Shown here: in pieces, positions 1 through 7,271 of the stretch | Numbering within the stretch: position 1 is the first letter of the stretch | Layout: each line of letters opens with the position of its first letter | Assembly: GCF_009741445.1 (NCBI RefSeq) | Contig: NZ_CP046507.1 | Location: 3,038,001 to 3,102,000 of the forward strand | Length of the DNA stretch: 64,000 nucleotides | Reading direction: 5' to 3' | Source of the DNA: Mycobacterium avium subsp. avium | GTDB taxonomy: Bacteria > Actinomycetota > Actinomycetes > Mycobacteriales > Mycobacteriaceae | Notes under the pieces: model-generated | Databases searched by the model: none | What the model saw: only the letters and a program-made list of their open reading frames with translations | Told to the model about the DNA's origin: nothing | Program-made: the position numbers and the translations under genes

Positions 1-374
1 ACGGTAGGGCTCGTACCGATATATGCGTCCGTGTTCGCGACCTCTGTGAAGCGATCGGAAGCGATTTGGTTGTCGGCATCGAAGTGAAGTTAACAGATTG
101 GAATCGTGCACTTCGGCAAGCTGCATTGAATCGCTACGCGGTTGATGCATCGATGATCGCCATGCCAGCGAGCCGACTGAACGAAACGATCGTCCGGGCC
201 GCAGACGACTACGGCGTGGGTGTGCTCGCGTTGAGGCCCCGGGCAATCGAGGTTGTGGTTCCCGCAACAGCAAGTTGCCCGGATGCTGCCCTTCACGCAC
301 GAATAGTCGCGCAACTTGTTCCGGTGCGAGCTAGGGGAAAGCTCAAGGTGAATCAAATCGTGAAGGGGCGATAA
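1..374 (+). CDS. partial hypothetical protein, PD-(D/E)XK nuclease-like
   Basis: The reading frame is open from base 3 at the left edge, so the N-terminus lies outside the window; an internal TTG at 66 is not needed as a start. The visible protein has a segment reading GSDLVVGIEVKL followed by DWNRALRQA. An acidic residue, then E-x-K, then a Gln-containing helix is the pattern of PD-(D/E)XK nuclease-fold proteins. The stop at 372-374 lies 5 bases before the next start, so the two genes probably form an operon. Composition is less GC-rich than the core region to the right, suggesting an acquired segment. The fold assignment is an inference from one motif; the substrate is unknown. Confidence 0.6.
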   Translation, partial: GRARTDICVRVRDLCEAIGSDLVVGIEVKLTDWNRALRQAALNRYAVDASMIAMPASRLNETIVRAADDYGVGVLALRPRAIEVVVPATASCPDAALHARIVAQLVPVRARGKLKVNQIVKGR

Positions 375-379
375 ACAGG

Positions 380-1633
380 ATGCGCCATCTGCTTGCCTAC
401 GGGAACAGCGATCAAGCGAGCTTCCGTAACGCCGAGGTTCGAAACTCGTTCGACGTGATGACAGTTCCAGGAACTATCGCGGCTTACTACCCCGAGGCGA
501 CCGCCGGGTTCGTCCTGTCGAGCCAGATCGACTATTTGATTGACCCGCGTACTCCGCTCTTTCAGGACTTCCTTGACGCCCCGCGCGCATCGCACTTTGC
601 TCTGGCCGAGTGGCATGGGTCAACTGTTGCTGCGACGTTAGGTGACGACGGGGCCAACTTCGATACAGCCTTCTGGTCGCCCGATGTCGTCGACGAAATG
701 GTAAGGGAAGTAGTTCGTCGCCAACGCGAGTACGACGAGAACGGGCCGCTCGTTCAAACGAAGCTAGATCGGTACGCGGCTTTACTTGCAGAGGCTTTGG
801 CCGAGCAAGGTGAGCAACGACCGGCACGAGAAACGAAGAAACCATATTGCATTCTTGCGCCATACTTCGCCGTGTCGGGGGTCGATGATCCGTGGTGGCA
901 AGTGATGCAGTCGGTTTGGAGTACTTGCGCTTCGCTGCGTCAGCCGAAAGAGATTATCCCGGTTCTCTGCGTCGATGGGCGACCGCAGAAGGCCGTTGAT
1001 GGCGTAACGACGCTTGAAGCTCTGTTGCCACTAGTTCCACAATCGCTGTCGAGAGCGTGCTTCTTCTGGATTACGAACTTTGATGAACGCAAGGCGTCCG
1101 AGGAGCAGCTACGCCATCTCTGGCAGGTCGTAGTCAACAATGGAGATTCCCGAAGTCTTGTAAACATGTATGGTGGTTTCTTCAGCATTTGCCTTCGCTA
1201 CGCGGGATTGGCGGCGTTTGGAAACGGCTTGACGTACAGCGAGTTCCGCGATTGGCCTGCACTGAATGCTACAGGTGCCGCCCCTCCGCGGTATTACGTT
1301 CGGGATCTGCACGCGTTCCTTTCGCCCGCCGTCGCTGCCCAACTCGTGGCCGCGGACGATTCTTTCGTATGCCCGTGCTCGGCTTGCACTGACTGGCGAG
1401 CAACCGGACAAACGATTGCCTCGCTGCCCTACCACGATCTCAAGAGGCACTTCGCGCTTGCGCGGCGATGGGAGCTTGATACAACGGAGAGCTCGACTCC
1501 GACCGACATAGCAGCGACCCTGCGCAACGCGAAAGAACGACTCGACTTAGCGCGAAGCAACAACATGGTCCTGGGATCGCTGCAGCCAGCCGATTATCTC
1601 AACCGTTGGAGCGCCGTCCTTACAAATCCTTGA
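380..1633 (+). CDS. hypothetical protein with CxCxxC zinc-type motif
   Basis: This is a 417-residue protein starting at ATG 380, with an AAGGGGCG ribosome-binding site about 10 bases upstream. I do not recognise it as a named family. Near residues 335-365 it has CPCSACTDW followed by a His-rich helix (YHDLKRHF). A CxCxxC plus a downstream His is the zinc site layout of tRNA-guanine transglycosylases and their DNA-modifying DpdA relatives. Upstream segments such as YGGFFSICL and GLTYSEFRDW could be strands of a TIM-like barrel. That relationship is only a hypothesis. It follows the PD-(D/E)XK-like gene by 5 bases, so the two products may work together. Confidence 0.7.
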   Translation: MRHLLAYGNSDQASFRNAEVRNSFDVMTVPGTIAAYYPEATAGFVLSSQIDYLIDPRTPLFQDFLDAPRASHFALAEWHGSTVAATLGDDGANFDTAFWSPDVVDEMVREVVRRQREYDENGPLVQTKLDRYAALLAEALAEQGEQRPARETKKPYCILAPYFAVSGVDDPWWQVMQSVWSTCASLRQPKEIIPVLCVDGRPQKAVDGVTTLEALLPLVPQSLSRACFFWITNFDERKASEEQLRHLWQVVVNNGDSRSLVNMYGGFFSICLRYAGLAAFGNGLTYSEFRDWPALNATGAAPPRYYVRDLHAFLSPAVAAQLVAADDSFVCPCSACTDWRATGQTIASLPYHDLKRHFALARRWELDTTESSTPTDIAATLRNAKERLDLARSNNMVLGSLQPADYLNRWSAVLTNP

Positions 1634-1859
1634 AGGCCGGGTACGGTACTCAATACGGCGTCGCAATCCTTCGACCCGCAGTGACACGACGTAGTATTCA
1701 GCTCGCCGCTTGCAGGTGTGCAGCTTGGCCTCGGCAAAGAAACCGTAGTTACTCGCGGCCCGGTCTCACCCGTACCAAGCGCCTCGAGAGTCGCTAATGC
1801 GTTGCCGCATCGGCTGGTCAATAGCGATCGATCAGTGCGCCGCCTAAAATCATGGGGTT
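1634..1859. other. intergenic region upstream of the type VII locus
   Basis: This 226-base gap shows no convincing coding frame. A TAAAAT sequence at about 1846-1851, shortly before the ATG at 1860, could be a -10 element giving a very short leader. No clear -35, terminator hairpin or RNA gene is seen. Confidence 0.3.
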
Positions 1860-2153
1860 ATGGGGCAAGATTCATTGCAGGTCGTGCCCGCCGAGCTAGT
1901 CGCTACAGCGGCCCAGTGGCAGGCGCTTAGTTCCCAGTTCATTGGGGCGCCGCCGTCGCCGGGGCTGTCATTCGAGGCCACGACGGCGGCCGTGAATGCC
2001 CTCAACGCGGCGATCGGCGCTACTGCGGCGTCATTCGTAGCGCGCACGCAGGAAACGGTCGGCGGGGTGACCACGGCATCCGGCGGATACCTCAGCCAGG
2101 AGGCCACATCGGCGGCCGCGATGAATGACGTGACAAACGTGAGGGTGGTCTGA
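1860..2153 (+). CDS. EspC-like ESX secretion-associated protein
   Basis: This 97-residue, Ala-rich, mostly helical protein resembles the EspC/DUF2580 family of ESX secretion-associated proteins. There is a Trp at residue 20 in the first helix and a YxxxE pattern (Tyr77, Glu81) near the end of the second. YxxxD/E is the general type VII export signal. The stop overlaps the ATG of the next gene by one base (TGATG), implying translational coupling. In this family such small proteins are usually co-secretion partners or targeting factors for the adjacent larger substrate, which is the likely role here. No cysteines or enzymatic motif are present. Confidence 0.75.
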   Translation: MGQDSLQVVPAELVATAAQWQALSSQFIGAPPSPGLSFEATTAAVNALNAAIGATAASFVARTQETVGGVTTASGGYLSQEATSAAAMNDVTNVRVV

Positions 2154-3241
2154 TGCCCGCCACACTCTCGCAGATCCTGGCGTGGTCCACCGAGCACCTC
2201 ATCGAGGCTGCCGGCTATTGGACGCAAACCGCCGACCGCTGGGAAGACGGCTTCTTGACGATGCGCAACCAGGCGCAATCCATCGCGTGGCGTGGTGCTG
2301 GCGGTGACGCGCTGCGAGAACGCACCCAGGCCGACCTGTCCGTCGTCAGCGCCAAGGCCGATCTATTGCGGCAGGCCGCTGGAATAGCCCGCAACGGTGC
2401 CAGCGACATCAGCGCAGCCCAGCGCCGCGTCGTCTACGGCATCGAAGACGCCCAGAACGCGGGATTCACTGTCGGAGAAGACTTGTCAGTGACCGACACC
2501 CGCAGCACCAGCCCGGCAGAACGGGCCGCGCGCCAAGCTCAGGCCGAAGCGTTCGCCGCTGACATCCGTTTGCGCGCCGAACAACTCGACGGGGCCGACA
2601 CCAAGGTCGCCGCTCAGCTCACCGCCGCTACTGCCGGTCTCGGCGGCAGCGGCTTTGCGCCAGCCTCGAGTCCAAACTCCAATCACGGCGCAGCCGCCGC
2701 CGACCGCACGACACCTGGCTCGAACCGCAACGGGGTGCGCCTTGTCGACTTCAAGCAGGACGGCGGCCCACAACCACAACCGCAACCCCAGCCTGGGGCT
2801 CCGCAGCCAGCGCAGCAGCCCAGCTTCTTAGACCAGTACAAGCAAGCTCTCACGTCACCCGGCCAGCCAGCGCAGCCGGCTGCCACACCTATGCCGGCAT
2901 TCGGTCCGCGACCAGACCCCGGTCCTCAGCCGGCGCCAGGACCGATGCCTACCGTGCCGCCTCAACCGAGCTTCGGGCAGTGCGTAGGGGGTCAGGTGAA
3001 AGCTAACGTCGGCAAGGATATGGTCAAAGGCGGATTCGAGACAGGCATCAAGGGTGCGATCGTCGGTGCGGCAGGTGGCGGAATAGCCACTCCCGAGTTC
3101 GCCGGCGCAGGGGCGTTGCCCGGGGCCGTCCTCGGCTTTGTCGGCGGGTTCGCGAAGGGTGTAGAGGAAGCCCCCGTCAAAGCGGCGCTAGAAGGCGCAG
3201 CCGAATGCGCCGATGTACCGATACCGGGGTGGATGAAGTGA
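2153..3241 (+). CDS. putative ESX-exported protein with glycine-zipper C-terminal (toxin-like) domain
   Basis: The 362-residue protein has three parts. Residues 1-165 are helical with a WRG turn (46-48) and Y95-G-I-E-D99, matching the WXG plus YxxxD/E type VII signal. Residues 166-272 are a low-complexity Pro/Gln linker with PQ repeats. Residues 273-362 contain a Gly/Ala-rich stretch (about 294-336) with many GxxxG-type spacings, bracketed by Cys277 and Cys352, which could form a disulfide outside the cell. This exported head plus variable tip is the layout of polymorphic toxins; a glycine zipper suggests membrane insertion. It is coupled to the EspC-like gene before it and overlaps the membrane-protein gene after it (GTGA). 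Toxicity is inferred, not shown. Confidence 0.75.
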   Translation: MPATLSQILAWSTEHLIEAAGYWTQTADRWEDGFLTMRNQAQSIAWRGAGGDALRERTQADLSVVSAKADLLRQAAGIARNGASDISAAQRRVVYGIEDAQNAGFTVGEDLSVTDTRSTSPAERAARQAQAEAFAADIRLRAEQLDGADTKVAAQLTAATAGLGGSGFAPASSPNSNHGAAAADRTTPGSNRNGVRLVDFKQDGGPQPQPQPQPGAPQPAQQPSFLDQYKQALTSPGQPAQPAATPMPAFGPRPDPGPQPAPGPMPTVPPQPSFGQCVGGQVKANVGKDMVKGGFETGIKGAIVGAAGGGIATPEFAGAGALPGAVLGFVGGFAKGVEEAPVKAALEGAAECADVPIPGWMK

Positions 3242-3675
3242 TCAACATCAAACGGGCGGTGCTCATTCTGCCGCTGTATGTTGCCGCGCTGACTGCCGTC
3301 GACATGGTGTTCCATTCAACTCGCGTCAACCCCAGCAAGTCTGTTCCAGTCTGGATAGTCGTCGGTTTTATTGCCTCTGCAATAGCCGTAGTTGCCGTAG
3401 GGATCTGGTACTTCACTCAACGGGCCAGCGGCAAGATTTCACAGAAACGCGAGCACGCTTACATAGCGCTCCTCGTCGGCGTAATGGCGTCCCTTTTTGC
3501 CGGCGACGTACTGGGTAGCATGGCATCACTTCTTTTAGGCGGCAGGTCGGTGTGGGCCATGGCGCCAAGCTATGCACTCTCATACGTCGTCTTATTGTGG
3601 GCGATAGCGTGGACGTCGAAAGCGCTGGATAGTCGCGCTGGCAACGCAGATGACCGCAGCGGCACCCCACGCTAA
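3238..3675 (+). CDS. four-helix membrane protein, candidate immunity protein
   Basis: The GTG at 3238 overlaps the stop of the preceding gene (GTGA), giving 145 residues. The upstream ATG at 3205 would add 11 residues inside the toxin-like gene and is less likely. Four hydrophobic segments are visible, roughly residues 5-23, 38-61, 76-102 and 107-129, with basic loops (FTQRASGK, SQKREH) and a polar C-terminus, so it is a small polytopic membrane protein. Its position directly behind a glycine-zipper exported protein, and its second copy downstream behind a copy of the toxin tail, fit an immunity role. I do not recognise a named family. Confidence 0.7.
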   Translation: MINIKRAVLILPLYVAALTAVDMVFHSTRVNPSKSVPVWIVVGFIASAIAVVAVGIWYFTQRASGKISQKREHAYIALLVGVMASLFAGDVLGSMASLLLGGRSVWAMAPSYALSYVVLLWAIAWTSKALDSRAGNADDRSGTPR

Positions 3676-3704
3676 ACACTTCACTTCCAGCGAGACCCGC
3701 CGCG

Positions 3705-3827
3705 ATGGGGCTCGCGGGTTTCGTCGGCGGGTTCGTTAAGGGCCTTCTCGAAGCGCCCGTAAAGTCAGCCGTCGAAGGCGCAGTGGAATGCGCTGACATT
3801 CCGGTACCGGGGTTGCCGAAGCCGTGA
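3705..3827 (+). pseudogene. orphan copy of the toxin C-terminal tail
   Basis: A 40-codon stretch from ATG 3705 to TGA 3825-3827 repeats the last part of the protein at 2153-3241. Compare GFVGGFVKGLLEAPVK and ECADIPVPG here with GFVGGFAKGVEEAPVK and ECADVPIPG there. Only the tip is present, with no secretion head or linker. It is followed, as in the first copy, by a GTGA-overlapping membrane-protein gene. This is the layout of an orphan toxin-tip cassette, or a remnant of a tandem duplication. Confidence 0.7.
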
Positions 3828-4260
3828 TCAACCTGAAGCGCGCGGTCCTACTCTTGCCGGCGTACATCGCCGCGATGATCACGTCGACATTGTGTTCAAG
3901 TCAGCCCACATAGCCCCCAGCAAGCCCCTGCCGGTGTGGCTCGTGGCGGGATTCATCGCCTCGGCGATCGTCGTTGTCGCCGTTGGGATCTGGTACTTCA
4001 CTCAACGAAGATCGGGCAAGGTCACACGCAAGCGGGAGCACGCCTACATCGCCATCATGGCGGGAGTGGCGGTATCGGGATTCGTAGGCGACACCGTGAG
4101 CGGCGTAGCCGGGCTGTTCATGGGCGGGAAGTCGTTGTGGGTCATGGTGCCGAGCTACGCGCTCGCTTACGTCGTTCTCCTGTGGACGATTGCGTTCACC
4201 GCGAAAGCGCTTGACGGTGGTGCCGGCAATGTCGATCAGCGCAGCGGTTCCGCGCACTGA
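3824..4260 (+). pseudogene. second immunity-like membrane protein, frameshifted
   Basis: The GTG at 3824 begins VINLKRAVLLLPAYIAAM, parallel to the start of the protein at 3238. The frame then meets a stop shortly after base 3900. The rest of the homologous protein (DIVFKSAHIAPSKP, then GIWYFTQRRSGK and a KREHAYIA segment) continues in another frame to the stop at 4260. One base is missing near 3884 relative to the paralogue (GTC GAC in copy 1, TC GAC here). A GTG at 3892 could still give a 122-residue protein lacking the first membrane helix. Similarity after the break is high along the whole length. Confidence 0.7.
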
Positions 4261-4387
4261 ACCAACACCGCGGTGACCGCGGTAGCCCTGGAGATTTCTG
4301 CGGCAGTCATTGTTGTCGGGACGTGGGCATAGCCATACGAAACCAGCGTCGGCGGCGGCCTACCAAACGCGAAGCGCCCGTGAGGGA

Positions 4388-4894
4388 TTAGGCCGGCGCC
4401 CGGCTCAGGATGAACGCCTCGATATGGCGATCGCCAGCCCGCACCTCGTATTTTCGCCAACCGGGATACAGCTCGACACCTTTGGCCCAGATCTGGTCGC
4501 GCTCGTCGGGCGTGGCCAGCCGCGCGGTGGCATGCCAGCTGTCGCGCCCGACCGTGACCGTCGCTTCCGGGTGGCCCTTGAGGTTGAAATACCAGGCCGG
4601 ATGCTTGGCGCCGCCGAAGTTGGATGCGATCAGGGCCAGGCCCTCGGGATGCGGAATCCCGTACACGGGGACGGTGCGCGACTCACCGGATTTGGCGCCC
4701 GTCGTGGTGAGCATGACCACCGGGATGCCGGTTGCCAACCCGGCGAAGCTGCTCCGCCCGCCGGTGGCCTTAGCGACGAGGCGGTCGAGGTGATGCGCCG
4801 TCGGGCGCAGCAGCGCCACGCCGGCGGTCGTGGACGCGAAGCGGCGCATCAACCGGTGAAAAGCATTCGCATCGTCGAACGATCGCCCGGACAT
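4388..4894 (-). CDS. deazaflavin (F420)-dependent nitroreductase family protein
   Basis: This 168-residue protein resembles the Ddn/DUF385 family, split-barrel proteins that bind reduced F420. Family features seen are TTTGAKSGESRTVPV (about residues 63-77), where the Thr-Gly-x-x-Ser-Gly loop contacts the cofactor, and the following PHPEGLALIASNFGG and HPAWYFNLKGHPEATV segments. The ATG at 4894 gives the usual N-terminus (FHRLMRRFASTT); longer upstream frames run into the divergent gene at 5004. The physiological substrate cannot be told; quinones and nitroaromatics are known for relatives. Confidence 0.85.
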   Translation of the reverse strand: MSGRSFDDANAFHRLMRRFASTTAGVALLRPTAHHLDRLVAKATGGRSSFAGLATGIPVVMLTTTGAKSGESRTVPVYGIPHPEGLALIASNFGGAKHPAWYFNLKGHPEATVTVGRDSWHATARLATPDERDQIWAKGVELYPGWRKYEVRAGDRHIEAFILSRAPA

Positions 4895-5003
4895 GGCCTC
4901 AGTGTGACTCGCCGGACGGCGTCGAGGGGCGTTTTGGCCCGACCGGGGCGAGCTGTCGAAAAAACGAGCCACAGGCGTCACAGGCGGCGTTAAGCTGCTG
5001 GTC

Positions 5004-5705
5004 GTGGGCGTGCGGGTGGTCACGAAGAGCGCCGGCCGATGGCTGGCGGTCGCGGCCTCCCTCGTCATCTCCGCCGCCATGATCCACGCCCAGGGCACCA
5101 AGCCGCGCTGCTGCCCCGCGCCACCGGCGGCGGCGCCCACCCCCAGCGCCACCGCCTCCAGCGCCGCCGCGAACCCACCGCCGGCCGGCGCACCGCGCAC
5201 CGCCAGTCCTGCCGAGGTGGAATCGCTGACGGCCCTGGCGCCACCCGCCCCGTCCGCGGGGCAGCAATTCCAGCTCGCACTGCCGCACAGCGTGGGCTCC
5301 GAGGACCGGCTGCAGGTCAAGACCATCTGGGCGGCGCGCGCCATCAGCGTGCTGTTCCCCCAGATCACGACCATCTACGGGTATCGGGAAGACCCGTTGC
5401 CGTGGCACCCCAACGGGCTGGCGATCGACGTGATGATCCCGAACTACCACACCCCCGAAGGCATCGAGCTCGGCAACCAGATCGCCGGCTACGCCCTGGC
5501 GAACGCCAAACGCTGGGGAATCAATCACGTGATCTGGCGGCAGAAGATCTATCCGGGCGTCGGCGGGGGCAACTGGATGGCGGACCTGGGCTCCGAAACC
5601 GCCGACCACTACGACCATGTCCACATCGCCACCGACGGCGGCGGTTACCCGAGCGGGCACGAGACCTATTACATCGCGTCGATGACCCCTACGCCGCCGG
5701 ACTGA
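5004..5705 (+). CDS. secreted M15/LAS-like hydrolase domain protein
   Basis: A 233-residue protein with an N-terminal signal segment (RWLAVAASLVISAAM, residues 12-26), then a Pro/Ala linker and a folded domain from about residue 85. The domain contains HPNGLAIDVM and YDHVHIAT. An H-x6-D plus a later H-x-H is the zinc site of LAS/M15-type peptidases. The domain resembles the conserved C-terminal module of mycobacterial exported proteins of the Rv0320 kind. Two adjacent Cys (37-38) follow the signal, but no clean lipobox is seen. A role in peptidoglycan processing is likely but inferred. The GTG start at 5004 lies 109 bases from the divergent Ddn-like gene. Confidence 0.7.
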   Translation: MGVRVVTKSAGRWLAVAASLVISAAMIHAQGTKPRCCPAPPAAAPTPSATASSAAANPPPAGAPRTASPAEVESLTALAPPAPSAGQQFQLALPHSVGSEDRLQVKTIWAARAISVLFPQITTIYGYREDPLPWHPNGLAIDVMIPNYHTPEGIELGNQIAGYALANAKRWGINHVIWRQKIYPGVGGGNWMADLGSETADHYDHVHIATDGGGYPSGHETYYIASMTPTPPD

Positions 5706-5881
5706 ACGGCCGAGCCGTTGCGCGGCAACGGGATTGCCACCACCGAACGCTCGCCTTGCTGACGGCGCCGGTCGTCGGGCATAAATGCGTTTGCGCGGTT
5801 TGCGCCGTTCCGCGCGCAACCCGGCGTCATAGCCCGCATACTGAGCCGGTTGCACCCCACCGAAAGAAGGAGCCACGCATC

Positions 5882-6190
5882 ATGTCTGTTTGCGGGCTAC
5901 GCATGTTATGCATTCCGGCCGCCGTTGCTGCGGCGTTGACCGTAGGTAGCGGGATCGCCGTCGCCGACGACGACGGGTACCTCGCCCAACTGAAGAAGAT
6001 CGGCGTCGCCTGGCAGCCGGGCGGCGACACCACGCTGATTCAGCTGGGCCACGCGATCTGCTCGGACCGCGCCGCGGGCAAAACCCCGGACGAGCTGGCC
6101 GCCGATGTGCATTCCGGCCTGAACAGTTCCTTCAACTACGCCGACGCCACCGCCATCGTCAGCGCCGCGGAATCCAACTACTGCCCCTGA
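5882..6190 (+). CDS. DUF732 secreted protein
   Basis: This 102-residue protein has a signal peptide (AAVAAALTVGSGIAVA, cleavage about residue 28) and then a DUF732 domain: DGYLAQLKKIGV, a conserved Cys in HAICSDRAAGKTPDEL, and Cys101 at SNYCP. The two cysteines probably form the disulfide seen in the family. The start is fixed by AAGGAG at 5867-5872, 9 bases before the ATG. Its end overlaps the convergent NUDIX gene by 13 bases. Function of the family is unknown. A second member lies at 36006. Confidence 0.85.
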   Translation: MSVCGLRMLCIPAAVAAALTVGSGIAVADDDGYLAQLKKIGVAWQPGGDTTLIQLGHAICSDRAAGKTPDELAADVHSGLNSSFNYADATAIVSAAESNYCP

Positions 6191-6747
6191 TCCGTCACGG
6201 GCGCGCCGGTTGATTCCGGGCGCAACAGGAACAGGCCGTACGCGGCGATCGACTGCGCGTCGGCGATGACGCCCGTCCGGATCATCTGCTCGACGTCGTC
6301 GCGGGAGAACCAGGCGCTGCGCATGTCCTGCTCCTCGTGCTCGCGGTCGGCTTCACCCTCGACGATCCCGGTGGCCAGGAACACCCAGCCGCGCTGACTG
6401 CTCATCCCCGGGGCCACGTCGAGCCGGCCCAGCGACTCGAACGTCGTTGCGCGCAATCCGGTTTCCTCGCGCAGCTCGCGCCGGGCCAGCTCGACGGGAT
6501 CGGCGTCGGCCAACTCCGGAGCGGTGCCCTGGGGAAACTCCCAGCGCCGCTCCCCGATCGGGTAGCGGAACTGCTCCACCAACCCGAAACGGCGCCCGTC
6601 GTAGGGCATCACCAGCGCGTACGAAGGCTTGTCGACCACGCTGTAGATGCCCGCGCTGCCGTCCGGGCGGCGGATGTCGTCCTCGCGCAACACCATCCAC
6701 GGGTTGCGGTAGATCTCCCGGCTGGCGAGGCGTTCGATGAAAGTCAC
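6178..6747 (-). CDS. NUDIX hydrolase
   Basis: A 189-residue NUDIX protein. The Nudix box is visible at VELARRELREETGL, the REXXEEXGU core that binds the catalytic metal, and upstream RRWEFPQGTAPE supplies its first glycine. The N-terminal half (IYRNPWMVLREDDI, IYSVVDKPSYALVMPYDG) resembles ADP-ribose/nucleoside-diphosphate-sugar pyrophosphatases. A GTG at 6747 (VTFIERLAS) gives the usual N-terminus; an upstream GTG at 6783 would add 12 hydrophobic residues and is less likely. It is divergent from the gene at 6807. Confidence 0.8.
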   Translation of the reverse strand: MTFIERLASREIYRNPWMVLREDDIRRPDGSAGIYSVVDKPSYALVMPYDGRRFGLVEQFRYPIGERRWEFPQGTAPELADADPVELARRELREETGLRATTFESLGRLDVAPGMSSQRGWVFLATGIVEGEADREHEEQDMRSAWFSRDDVEQMIRTGVIADAQSIAAYGLFLLRPESTGAPVTDQGQ

Positions 6748-6806
6748 GCCGCCCAGTATCGCGACGAACACCACACCCGACACGGCCAGGAGTAGCGTCC
6801 CGATTC

Positions 6807-7178
6807 ATGCCGTCCGCAGAAGCCATCACCGACACCGTGAATCGCTACCTGGCGCTCGTCGCCACCGGTACCGCCGACGACATCGTGACCCTGTACGCGG
6901 CCGACGCCACCATCGAGGATCCGATCGGCGCCGACATTCGCCGCGGGCACGACGCGATCCGGGCCTTCTATGCGGGATTCCAGGACGCCAAGAAGGACAC
7001 CGAACTCGCCGAATTGCGGGTCTCCGGCAGCGAAGCCGCCTTCCTGTGGCACCTCACGCTCGACGCCGGCGACACCCGGACCCGCATCTCGCCCATCTCG
7101 ACGATGTCGTTCGACGAGGACGCCAAGATCACGGCGATGCGCGCGTTCTGGTCCCCGACCGACGTCCAGGTCCTCTAG
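6807..7178 (+). CDS. ketosteroid-isomerase-like (NTF2 fold) protein
   Basis: This 123-residue protein resembles delta-5-3-ketosteroid isomerases. Tyr14 (VNRYLAL) and Asp38 (ATIEDPIG) fall at the positions of the oxyanion Tyr and catalytic base of the Comamonas enzyme. The second acid of that enzyme (Asp99) would be near ISPISTM, where a Ser is seen, so activity may be altered. The C-terminal MRAFWSPTDV strand is typical of the fold. Steroid or related polyketide substrates are plausible for mycobacteria. It stands alone between a NUDIX gene and a channel gene. Confidence 0.75.
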   Translation: MPSAEAITDTVNRYLALVATGTADDIVTLYAADATIEDPIGADIRRGHDAIRAFYAGFQDAKKDTELAELRVSGSEAAFLWHLTLDAGDTRTRISPISTMSFDEDAKITAMRAFWSPTDVQVL

Positions 7179-7271
7179 CACCGCCTTACCGCGTCGCACT
7201 GGCGTCAATCGGCATGGTGCCCGATAGTCGTAGCAACACCGTGAGCGCCAATGTCATCAAGAGGTGGGGTT

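Noticed and set aside
3205..3237. Longer start of the first immunity-like gene
   Set aside because: It would lie inside the toxin-like gene; the GTGA overlap at 3238 and the same start in the second copy favour GTG.
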